This document shows positions 1 through 7,715 of a stretch of DNA of 64,000 bases, piece after piece. The DNA is from Escarpia spicata (Eukaryota; Annelida; Polychaeta; Sabellida; Siboglinidae), in assembly GCA_963995525.1 (NCBI GenBank), contig OZ023213.1, positions 19,152,072 to 19,216,071 on the forward strand. Direction: 5' to 3'. The notes below the pieces were generated by a model, which had not been told where the DNA came from, did no database searches, and saw only the letters and a program-made list of their open reading frames with translations. Every line of letters begins with the position of its first letter. Positions within the stretch are counted from its first letter, which is position 1. Both the position numbers and the translations under genes were made by a program.

Positions 1-315
1 ATGAACTACCGGTGGACCTTCGTGCATCAGGGACACTGGATAGGTTTAGAAAGTCTTTAAAGACTCATCTTTTTATTATACATTTTAATTAATTTGAATT
101 GTTTCGTCGTGACGGACATTATTTAAAAAAAAATTGTATTATTTGTCTTAAAATGAGTGTTTCTATTTTAATGTTCAGTATTATATGTCTTAAAACCAGT
201 GTTTAGTTTTTTTAATACATTAATATACATTTATGTTATCACTTGTACAGCGCATCGATCCGCTATGCGGGAATTAGCGCTAAAGAAATACCGTATTATT
301 ATATTATTATTATTA
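1..315 (+). mobile_element. U0: 3' end of a chimeric unit, cut by the window edge
   Basis: Positions 3-92 encode the last residues of the second reverse transcriptase, ending at TAA 90-92. The 3' UTR follows to about 293 and an (ATT)-rich tail occupies about 294-315. U0 has small differences from the other units in its 3' UTR, such as AAAATGAGTG where the others read AAAATTAGTG. The unit continues beyond the left edge. Confidence 0.95.
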
Positions 316-727
316 AATCTTGTACTTAAATTATTTGGGCGATAATACAGGTCGATTTGATTTTCGCGCTAGCAGGCTTACGTACACAACATACTAAGGC
401 AGGGGCAGTCACCTATACACTATATACTAACAGGCCTTATAAACAAGACGTTCTTTTATACCCAGAATCGCCATGGGGGTGAAAACCTCTGACTTTTCTT
501 TGCACGGGCACTAAACTTCTTGTTACTTTGCACAGGCCTGCTGAGCGCGAACAATCATACGACCTGTAATATTGCCATTGATTATCGCCAACCCACTCTT
601 TAATAACCTAGACATTTACATTATTTTTAGTACAATTATACAGTTTTAGAATATTTTATTATTTTCAATTACTTATAATTTTTATGAGACATTATTATTT
701 TATTCTTAACCATTTTGAGGATAGACA
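316..727 (+). other. 5' untranslated region of unit U1
   Basis: This 412-base stretch follows the (ATT)n tail of the previous unit and precedes the first ATG of the signal-peptide ORF. It is repeated in every unit, at 4901-5312, 9486-9897, 14072-14483, 18657-19068, 23242-23653, 27827-28238 and 32412-32823. I see no ORF worth naming. It holds variable sites that split the units into two groups, for example CCTTATAAAC in U1, U2, U3 and U5 against CCTTTTAAAC in U4, U6, U7 and U8. CR1-type elements usually have an internal promoter in this region, but I cannot point to a specific motif. Confidence 0.7.
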
Positions 728-901
728 ATGTCACCAGCATTTTTATTGTGTGTTTTATTTTTATCCTGTGCTGTTGCTTCGAGAAGTTACGATTTTACGC
801 TGTGCAAGCCACTTAGTCCCCAACAGTCGGCTGTCAATTTAACAGTTTCTCAGTACATGAGAACACAAAATTCCTTGTCACATCTTCACAGTTTGCCATG
901 A
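728..901 (+). CDS. U1 small ORF: 57-residue signal-peptide-like leader upstream of the endonuclease
   Basis: ATG at 728 opens a 57-codon frame ending with TGA at 899-901. The first 17 residues (MSPAFLLCVLFLSCAVA) look like an ER signal peptide with a plausible cleavage site after AVA. The rest is short, polar and has one Cys and one possible N-glycosylation site (NLT). The TGA is in the same frame as the endonuclease ORF, and no other stop separates them (codons 902-928 are open). If the TGA were read through, or was sense in the ancestor, the leader would be the N-terminus of the EN polyprotein upstream of the 2A-like motif. All eight copies keep the ATG, the hydrophobic core and the TGA. 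This is the first ATG of the unit in this frame. Its expression is not shown. Confidence 0.55.
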   Translation: MSPAFLLCVLFLSCAVASRSYDFTLCKPLSPQQSAVNLTVSQYMRTQNSLSHLHSLP

Positions 902-928
902 CTTAATCTTTGCTTTAATAGAAAGTTA

Positions 929-2398
929 TTGCCAATCCCCCGCTCCAAGCCAACGTTTAAATTGGCAATTATTATATTACTAGCAGGAGATGTAAGTCTT
1001 AATCCTGGACCTGCTATTAGGCGCAATATTCGAGTAGCCACCACTAACGTTCGATCTATTCGAGACAAAACAGCCTCGCTTACCGATTTATTAACTTCCA
1101 AGACATTAGACATCCTTGCAGTCACTGAGACCTGGCTCAGACCACATGACACAGCTGCATACATTGCTGAAATTTTTCCTTCCAGTTTCACCTTCCATCA
1201 TCGCCCACGTTCAGTTGGGCGAGGTGGTGGTGTTGGATTTCTCGTTTCAAAACAGTTCAAAGTTAATTTGCATTCAAACCCTGATTACTCCAGCTTTGAG
1301 GCCATCTGTGCCGAAATTTCCGATTCATCTTTCTCTGCTTATTTTGTGTGCATTTATCACCCTCCAGGACACCCGGCCCATTTCTTTGAAGAATTCCAGG
1401 ATCTACTTGAAAATCTGGCAACTATTTATTCAGAATTTTATATACTCGGTGATTTTAATCTTCACCTGGACTCACCTACATCAACAACAAGTACATTTAA
1501 AGACATTCTGGCATCCTATGACATGAAACAACATGTTACCTTCTCAACACACATACATGGCCATTGGCTCGATCACTTAATCACCTGTTCAGATTGTAAC
1601 AATATTCAGACACCTACTGCTTCAGAAGGTTTATCAGACCACCACACTGTCATTGCTGATCTCAAAGTTACTAGAATTCCCGTAGAGTCCAAGCACAATG
1701 TGTTTTACCGACCGATCCATAAGATTGACATTGCTGCATTAATGACAGACATCCTTAAATCCGACCTCATCAGTAACCCCAAAGAACATCTGTCATATCT
1801 GTGTCGACAGTACTGTCAAGTACTCAAAGATTTACTTAATAAACATGCACCCCTGAGATCTAAATTTGTGTCCCAAAAGCCACATGCTCCATGGATGACT
1901 CCTGAAATTCTACAATCTAAAAAGCGCCGGCGCTATCTTGAACGTGTATGGCGCAAATCACGCTCGCCTTTGGACAGATCACGATATTCTAAACAGTGTC
2001 ATTACTGCAACAGACAAATGGCCAAAGCTAAATCAAATTATACAAACATGGTCTCGAGTAACTCTGATAACCCACGTCAGCTATGGAACTGCATAAATCA
2101 TATTTTACACAGACGGCCGCCTCCATCTCTACCTAGTCATGTGAAAGTCAAATCTCTGTGTGACTCGTTTTCTAGTCATTTCAAAGATAAAATAAGTTTT
2201 ATACGTTCTGCTTTTCCATGTAACACTTTAAGTTCTGTAAATGTGGACTCCCCGCAAGTAAATTCTCCACTTGTATTGTTTGTGCCAGCCACAGTTGATG
2301 AAGTGAGGAAAATAATAATGTCCTCCCCAAATGCGATCTCGATCCATTACCAACCATACTACTTAAAGCATGTCTTGACTCTTTACTTGGTACAATAA
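929..2398 (+). CDS. U1 ORF A: 2A-like leader plus AP-type endonuclease, running into the start of the first RT
   Basis: The frame is open from 902 to TAA 2396-2398. The 929 start is a TTG and the real start is unknown, since no ATG lies between the upstream TGA and the 2A motif. The endonuclease domain spans about residues 32-250, with the expected motifs in order: TTNVRS, AVTETWL (metal-binding Glu), GRGGGVGFLV, CIYHPPG, ILGDFNLHLD (Asp, Asn), HWLDHLIT and SDHHTV (catalytic Asp-His pair). All EN motifs appear intact. A basic linker with KSKKRRRYLERVWRK-type sequence follows. The frame ends with about 20 out-of-frame residues after a -1 shift at 2326-2332, where the RT continues in another frame. 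The EN would nick target DNA to prime reverse transcription. Confidence 0.88.
   Translation: MPIPRSKPTFKLAIIILLAGDVSLNPGPAIRRNIRVATTNVRSIRDKTASLTDLLTSKTLDILAVTETWLRPHDTAAYIAEIFPSSFTFHHRPRSVGRGGGVGFLVSKQFKVNLHSNPDYSSFEAICAEISDSSFSAYFVCIYHPPGHPAHFFEEFQDLLENLATIYSEFYILGDFNLHLDSPTSTTSTFKDILASYDMKQHVTFSTHIHGHWLDHLITCSDCNNIQTPTASEGLSDHHTVIADLKVTRIPVESKHNVFYRPIHKIDIAALMTDILKSDLISNPKEHLSYLCRQYCQVLKDLLNKHAPLRSKFVSQKPHAPWMTPEILQSKKRRRYLERVWRKSRSPLDRSRYSKQCHYCNRQMAKAKSNYTNMVSSNSDNPRQLWNCINHILHRRPPPSLPSHVKVKSLCDSFSSHFKDKISFIRSAFPCNTLSSVNVDSPQVNSPLVLFVPATVDEVRKIIMSSPNAISIHYQPYYLKHVLTLYLVQ
986..1012 (+). other. 2A-like ribosome-skipping motif of U1 (GDVSLNPGP)
   Basis: The EN frame reads LAIIILLAGDVSLNPGP just before the endonuclease domain. 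The last residues match the 2A core, in which D-x-E-x-NPG followed by P makes the ribosome skip one peptide bond. Here the usual Glu is Ser. A run of hydrophobic residues upstream is typical of 2A-like motifs at the N-terminus of APE-type non-LTR elements from invertebrates. Equivalent positions are U2 5571-5597, U3 10156-10182 (Gly to Ser: SDVSLNPGP), U4 14742-14768, U5 19327-19353, U6 23912-23938, U7 28497-28523 and U8 33082-33108. Activity with Ser in place of Glu is uncertain. Confidence 0.75.
2326..2332 (+). other. CCCAAAT heptamer at the A-frame break (possible -1 slippery site)
   Basis: In the EN frame the codons here are CCA AAT, so the heptamer reads C CCA AAT and has the X XXY YYZ form of a -1 frameshift site. 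Slipping back one base leads straight into the frame that encodes CDLDPLPT and the rest of the first RT. A plain ancestral indel is the simpler explanation. The same heptamer is present at the equivalent place in U2-U7. Confidence 0.3.
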
Positions 2399-3130
2399 CG
2401 AATATCATAAATTTATCACTGAGTTCGGGTAAATTCCCAGATGATTTTAAACATGCACATGTAAATCTTGTTCTCAAGAAGACTTCTCTGCCAAAAGATG
2501 ATTTCAAAAATTATAGGCCTATTTCTAATCTTAGCTTTATTTCTAAGATACTTGAGAAAGTCGTAGCAAGCCGTCTACGGTGTCACATCAAGCTCAACTT
2601 GTTTATCCAGTGTGCTTCAATCAGCATACAAACAATTTCATTCTACGGAGACTGCTCTCCTAAAAGTACACAATGATGTTATATTAAACATTGATCAAGG
2701 CAAAGTAACTGCATTTACCTTGCTTGATCTGTCTGCCGCCTTTGGTACCATTGATCACAACACTCTTGTCAAACGTTTACCAATGTGGTATGGCATATCT
2801 GGCACAGCTCTGACCTGCTTTTCTTCATATCTAACCAATATACATCAATGTATAAAGATAGATAATTACTTTTCAACCTCACTCCCCACTTCATGTGGCA
2901 TTCCCCAAGGTTCCGTTCTTGGGCCTTTGCTTTTCACTCTCTACACTACGCCACTCAGCTCTGTAATCCAACGTCATAACTTGGATCATTACCTTTATGC
3001 AGATGACACACATATCTACATTTCCTTGGCCACGCCCGATACAAGTCACTCTCTACACCGACTCAACGATTGTCTCCAAGATGTTTCTTCATGGATGCCC
3101 GATAGCTACCTACCAGTGAAGATGAAATAA
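2333..3130 (+). pseudogene. U1 first reverse transcriptase (A type), frameshifted and cut off after motif C
   Basis: After the -1 shift near 2332 the RT reads CDLDPLPT, then GKFPDDFKHAHVNLVLKK and NYRPISNLSFISKILEKV. A +1 shift near 2611 moves it to the frame 2612-3130: QSAYKQFHSTETALL, LLDLSAAFGTIDH (motif A), GIPQGSVLGPL (motif B) and YADDTHIYIS (motif C). Motif A keeps its first Asp, but the second one, usually AFDTIDH, is Gly in every unit. The A-type sequence stops after DCLQDVSSWM, where thumb and C-terminal regions should follow, and position 3105 onward is B-type sequence. With two frameshifts and no C-terminus it cannot give a working RT by normal decoding. Confidence 0.88.
3095..3116 (+). 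other. A/B chimera junction of U1
   Basis: Up to about 3104 the sequence is A-type RT. From GCTACCTACCAGTGAA at 3105 it matches the minus-strand B element near 54165, whereas the bases just upstream do not match there (array GATGCCCGATA, B copy AACTCAATCGACT). The B reading frame is closed by TAG at 3103-3105, exactly at the join. The junction is identical in U2 (about 7690), U3 (12276), U4 (16861), U5 (21446), U6 (26031) and U7 (30616). Confidence 0.85.
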
Positions 3131-4677
3131 AGAACATCATCAGACTATGCCCCTCAAAGACATGCAGTCTGGATTCCTGTCCCACTGATCTTCTGAAGAA
3201 AACACTACGTATCCACATTCCCTATCTCGAGGCAATAGTGAACAACAGCTTTAAGCAAGGACTATTTCCGATCACTTTGAGAACAGCAATTGTAAAACCA
3301 CTTCTAAAAACCGACACTCTCGACAGAGATCTGCTGAAGAACTACAGACCGGTCTCCAACATAGCATTCATCGGCAAAGTCCTAGAGAAAGTTGCAGTTC
3401 GTCGTCTGATTGATCATCTCACTGTCAACGGGCTGCATGAAGAATACCAATCAGCATATAAGATGCTTCGCAGTACAGAGACTGCCCTATTGCGTGTCCA
3501 GCTTGATATTGCTGGTGCACTTGACAAGAATCGTGCAATGTTGTTTGTCATGCTGGATTTATCAGCCGCATTTGACACGATTGACCATAAACACTTACTG
3601 ACACTACTGCATGACGAGTACGGTGTGCGCGAAACGGCATTATCATGGTTCCGGACGTACTTGGGAGACCGCACCCATCGTGTCCAGATTGACTCAATAA
3701 CATCCGAGTCTATTCCGCTACAGAGTGGTGTGCCCCAGGGCTCGGTCCTTGGGCCAGTTGTCTTCACTCTATACACCACACCAATGCAGCGCATATTCAA
3801 AAGATATGAAATAAAGTACCATAAATATGCTGATGACATTCAATTATATGCGTCATACAATCCAGCTATACCAGGCGACCAAGCACAAACAATGAGGCGA
3901 CTCACAGACTGCATTGGGGAAGTCAGGCGATGGATGGCGCTGGGCATGCTGAAACTAAATGATGAAAAAACTAAGATGACCATCTTAACATCAAAACATC
4001 ATCTCAAGATGTACGGAGGTTGCTCTATGACCATTGGAGACGATATAATTTCACCAGTAGACTGCATACGGAATTTGGGAATTATCATGGACCAACATCT
4101 AACGATGACACATCACGTGACTGCTGTGTGTGCTGCATGTAACTACCATCTGTACAGACTGTCATCAATACGGCACTATCTTACAGTTGAAGCCGCGAAA
4201 AGTGCTGTCAACGCACTCGTCACCTCTCGCTTGGACTATTGTAACGCACTCTTGCACAACTTACCGTTATCCCAGACAGCTCGGTTGCAGCGAGTCCAGA
4301 ACAATGCAGCCAGACTAGTAACACGCACCAGTAGACATGACCATATAACGCCAGTGTTAAAGGAACTGCATTGGCTGCCGGTTGCGAGTCGAGTTGTGTT
4401 CAAGGTGTTGGTGATGACTTACAAATGTAGTCATGGTTTAGCGCCGTCTTATCTGGCAGAACTTGTGCAGCCACGAAAGCGTGATGGACGTCTACGCCAG
4501 GACCATGCGCCAACACTGCGCCAAGGCATCACGAAGAAATGCATCGGCGACTCGGCATTTGGCGCAGCAGCACCGCGACTATGGAATGAACTACCGGTGG
4601 ACCTTCGTGCATCAGGGACACTGGATAGGTTTAGAAAGTCTTTAAAGACTCATCTTTTTATTATACATTTTAATTAA
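3106..4677 (+). CDS. U1 second reverse transcriptase (B type), open frame
   Basis: The frame is open from 3106 (just after the junction TAG) to TAA 4675-4677, 523 codons with no in-frame ATG near the start; 3238 is a GTG. It begins with the B linker LPTSEDEIKNIIRLCPSKTC, then NYRPVSNIAFIGKVLEKV. Counted from 3238, motif A is LDLSAAFDTIDH at about 106-117, motif B GVPQGSVLGP at 164-173 and motif C YADD at 197-200. These are followed by LNDEKTKM, the CIRNLGIIMD thumb segment, and a C-terminus with LHWLPVASRV and GLAPSYLAELV ending in LKTHLFIIHFN. All three catalytic Asp are present. It has no endonuclease of its own in this unit and no evident start codon, so how it would be translated is unclear. 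Confidence 0.9.
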   Translation, partial: LPTSEDEIKNIIRLCPSKTCSLDSCPTDLLKKTLRIHIPYLEAIVNNSFKQGLFPITLRTAIVKPLLKTDTLDRDLLKNYRPVSNIAFIGKVLEKVAVRRLIDHLTVNGLHEEYQSAYKMLRSTETALLRVQLDIAGALDKNRAMLFVMLDLSAAFDTIDHKHLLTLLHDEYGVRETALSWFRTYLGDRTHRVQIDSITSESIPLQSGVPQGSVLGPVVFTLYTTPMQRIFKRYEIKYHKYADDIQLYASYNPAIPGDQAQTMRRLTDCIGEVRRWMALGMLKLNDEKTKMTILTSKHHLKMYGGCSMTIGDDIISPVDCIRNLGIIMDQHLTMTHHVTAVCAACNYHLYRLSSIRHYLTVEAAKSAVNALVTSRLDYCNALLHNLPLSQTARLQRVQNNAARLVTRTSRHDHITPVLKELHWLPVASRVVFKVLVMTYKCSHGLAPSYLAELVQPRKRDGRLRQDHAPTLRQGITKKCIGDSAFGAAAPRLWNELPVDLRASGTLDRFRKSLKTHLFIIHFN

Positions 4678-4900
4678 TTTGAATTGTTTCGTCGTGACGG
4701 ACATTATTAAAAAAAAAATTGTATTATTTGTCTTAAAATTAGTGTTTCTATTTTAATGTTCAGTATTATATGTCTTAAAACCAGTGTTTAGTTTTTTTAA
4801 TACATTAATATACATTTATTTTATCACTTGTACAGCGCATCGATCCGCTATGCGGGAATTAGCGCTAAAGAAATACCGTATTATTATATTATTATTATTA
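4678..4900 (+). other. 3' UTR and (ATT)n tail of unit U1
   Basis: It is 223 bases long, AT-rich, with a T-run followed by an A-run near 4706-4719, and ends in CGCATCGATCCGCTATGCGGGAATTAGCGCTAAAG followed by an imperfect (ATT)n tail at about 4879-4900. Short 3' repeats of this kind are typical of CR1/L2-group elements and mark the priming end. The minus-strand B copy at 52847 ends in the same way, which supports this as the true 3' end. Equivalent stretches follow each RT stop in the array. Confidence 0.8.
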
Positions 4901-5312
4901 AATCTTGTACTTAAATTATTTGGGCGATAATACAGGTCGATTTGATTTTCGCGCTAGCAGGCTTACGTACACAACATACCAAGGCAGGGGCAGTCACCTA
5001 TAAACTATATACTAACAGGCCTTATAAACAAGACGTTCTTTTATACCCAGAATCGCCATGGGGGTGAAAACCTCTGACTTTTCTTTGCACGGGCACTAAA
5101 CTTCTTGTTACTTTGCACAGGCCTGCTGAGCGCGAACAATCATACGACCTGTAATATTGCCATTGATTATCGCCAACCCACTCTTTAATAACCTAGACAT
5201 TTACATTATTTTTAGTACAATTATACAGTTTTAGAATATTTTATTATTTTCAATTACTTATAATTTTTATGAGACATTATTATTTTATTCTTAACCATTT
5301 TGAGGATAGACA

Positions 5313-5486
5313 ATGTCACCAGCATTTTTATTGTGTGTTTTATTTTTATCCTGTGCTGTTGCTTCGAGAAGTTACGATTTTACGCTGTGCAAGCCACTTA
5401 GTCCCCAACAGTCGGCTGTCAATTTAACAGTTTCTCAGTACATGAGAACACAAAATTCCTTGTCACATCTTCACAGTTTGCCATGA
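5313..5486 (+). CDS. U2 small signal-peptide-like ORF (57 aa)
   Basis: It is a copy of the 728-901 ORF, with ATG at 5313, hydrophobic leader and in-frame TGA at 5484-5486. I see no coding difference from U1. Confidence 0.5.
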   Translation: MSPAFLLCVLFLSCAVASRSYDFTLCKPLSPQQSAVNLTVSQYMRTQNSLSHLHSLP

Positions 5487-5513
5487 CTTAATCTTTGCTT
5501 TAATAGAAAGTTA

Positions 5514-6983
5514 TTGCCAATCCCCCGCTCCAAGCCAACGTTTAAATTGGCAATTATTATATTACTAGCAGGAGATGTAAGTCTTAATCCTGGACCTGCT
5601 ATTAGGCGCAATATTCGAGTAGCCACCACTAACGTTCGATCTATTCGAGACAAAACAGCCTCGCTTACCGATTTATTAACTTCCAAGACATTAGACATCC
5701 TTGCAGTCACTGAAACCTGGCTCAGACCACATGACACAGCTGCATACATTGCTGAAATTTTTCCTTCCAGTTTCACCTTCCATCATCGCCCACGTTCAGT
5801 TGGGCGAGGTGGTGGTGTTGGATTTCTCGTTTCAAAACAGTTCAAAGTTAATTTGCATTCAAACCCTGATTACTCCAGCTTTGAGGCCATCTGTGCCGAA
5901 ATTTCCGATTAATCTTTCTCTGCTTATTTTGTGTGCATTTATCGCCCTCCAGGACACCCGGCCCATTTCTTTGAAGAATTCCAGGATCTACTTGAAAATC
6001 TGGCAACTATTTATTCAGAATTTTATATACTCGGTGATTTTAATCTTCACCTGGACTCACCTACATCAACAACAAGTACATTTAAAGACATTCTGGCATC
6101 CTATGACATGAAACAACATGTTACATTCTCAACACACATACATGGCCATTGGCTCGATCACTTAATCACCTGTTCAGATTGTAACAATATTCAGACACCT
6201 ACTGCTTCAGAAGGTTTATCAGACCACCACACTGTCATTGCTGATCTCAAAGTTACTAGAATTCCCGTAGAGTCCAAGCACAATGTGTTTTACCGACCGA
6301 TCCATAAGATTGACATTGCTGCATTAATGACAGACATCCTTAAATCCGACCTCATCAGTAACCCCAAAGAACATCTGTCATATCTGTGTCGACAGTACTG
6401 TCAAGTACTCAAAGATTTACTTAATAAACATGCACCCCTGAGATCTAAATTTGTGTCCCAAAAGCCACATGCTCCATGGATGACTCCTGAAATTCTACAA
6501 TCTAAAAAGCGCCGGCGCTATCTTGAACGTGTATGGCGCAAATCACGCTCGCCTTTGGACAGATCACGATATTCTAAACAGTGTCATTACTGCAACAGAC
6601 AAATGGCCAAAGCTAAATCAAATTATACAAACATGGTCTCGAGTAACTCTGATAACCCACGTCAGCTATGGAACTGCATAAATCATATTTTACACAGACG
6701 GCCGCCTCCATCTCTACCTAGTCATGTTAAAGTCAAATCTCTGTGTGACTCGTTTTCTAGTCATTTCAAAGATAAAATAAGTTTTATACGTTCTGCTTTT
6801 CCATGTAACACTTTAAGTTCTGTAAATGTGGACTCCCCGCAAGTAAATTCTCCACTTGTATTGTTTGTGCCAGCCACAGTTGATGAAGTGAGGAAAATAA
6901 TAATGTCCTCCCCAAATGCGATCTCGATCCATTACCAACCATACTACTTAAAGCATGTCTTGACTCTTTACTTGGTACAATAA
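5514..6983 (+). pseudogene. U2 2A-like leader plus endonuclease, one nonsense mutation
   Basis: This is the same frame as U1 929-2398. A TCA to TAA change at 5910-5912 stops translation after about 132 residues, in the middle of the endonuclease. The frame then continues open from 5913 to 6983 with the GDFN, HWLDHLIT and SDHH motifs intact. The 2A-like motif is at 5571-5597. The motif CIYHPPG of U1 reads CIYRPPG here. Confidence 0.88.
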
Positions 6984-7715
6984 CGAATATCATAAATTTA
7001 TCACTGAGTTCGGGTAAATTCCCAGATGATTTTAAACATGCACATGTAAATCTTGTTCTCAAGAAGACTTCTCTGCCAAAAGATGATTTCAAAAATTATA
7101 GGCCTATTTCTAATCTTAGCTTTATTTCTAAGATACTTGAGAAAGTCGTAGCAAGCCGTCTACGGTGTCACATCAAGCTCAACTTGTTTATCCAGTGTGC
7201 TTTAATCAGCATACAAACAATTTCATTCTACGGAGACTGCTCTCCTAAAAGTACACAATGATGTTATATTAAACATTGATCAAGGCAAAGTAACTGCATT
7301 TACCTTGCTTGATCTGTCTGCCGCCTTTGGTACCATTGATCACAACACTCTTGTCAAACGTTTACCAATGTGGTATGGCATATCTGGCACAGCTCTGACC
7401 TGCTTTTCTTCATATCTAACCAATATACATCAATGTATAAAGATAGATAATTACTTTTCAACCTCACTCCCCACTTCATGTGGCATTCCCCAAGGTTCCG
7501 TTCTTGGGCCTTTGCTTTTCACTCTCTACACTACGCCACTCAGCTCTGTAATCCAACGTCATAACTTGGATCATTACCTTTATGCAGATGACACACATAT
7601 CTACATTTCCTTGGCCACGCCCGATACAAGTCACTCTCTACACCGACTCAACGATTGTCTCCAAGATGTTTCTTCATGGATGCCCGATAGCTACCTACCA
7701 GTGAAGATGAAATAA
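6918..7715 (+). pseudogene. U2 first reverse transcriptase (A type), frameshifted
   Basis: It has the two shared frameshifts of the A-type RT, plus a private CAA to TAA at 7203-7205 just before SAYKQFHSTE. Motif A again reads AAFGTIDH, motif C YADDTHIY is present, and the A-type sequence ends at about 7689. Confidence 0.87.

Larger units (their letters stand above)
316..4900 (+). mobile_element. U1: complete chimeric non-LTR retrotransposon unit (A 5' part fused to B 3' part)
   Basis: In order: 5' UTR (316-727), signal-peptide-like ORF (728-901), 2A-like motif (986-1012), endonuclease ORF (to 2398), frameshifted first RT (2333-3104), chimera junction (about 3105), open second RT (3106-4677), 3' UTR and (ATT)n tail (4678-4900). 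The endonuclease and RT types and the short-repeat tail are those of the CR1/L2 group of APE-type non-LTR elements. An ordinary member has one EN and one RT in one ORF, whereas this unit has one EN and two RTs. U1 keeps the EN and second-RT frames open. Its private changes include Arg to Gly at the residue before MLKLND in the second RT. Confidence 0.93.

Noticed and set aside
886..1191. Minus-strand 101-codon frame, repeated in every unit
   Set aside because: It is a shadow of the 2A/endonuclease start.
1116..1526. Plus-strand 136-codon frame inside the endonuclease
   Set aside because: It is an alternative frame of the EN region with no domain of its own.
2199..2507. Minus-strand 102-codon frame, repeated in every unit
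   Set aside because: It lies opposite the frame break of the A-type EN/RT and has no recognisable domain; repetition only reflects the array.
3414..3839. Minus-strand 141-codon frame, repeated in every unit
   Set aside because: It is a shadow of the well-supported second RT on the plus strand.
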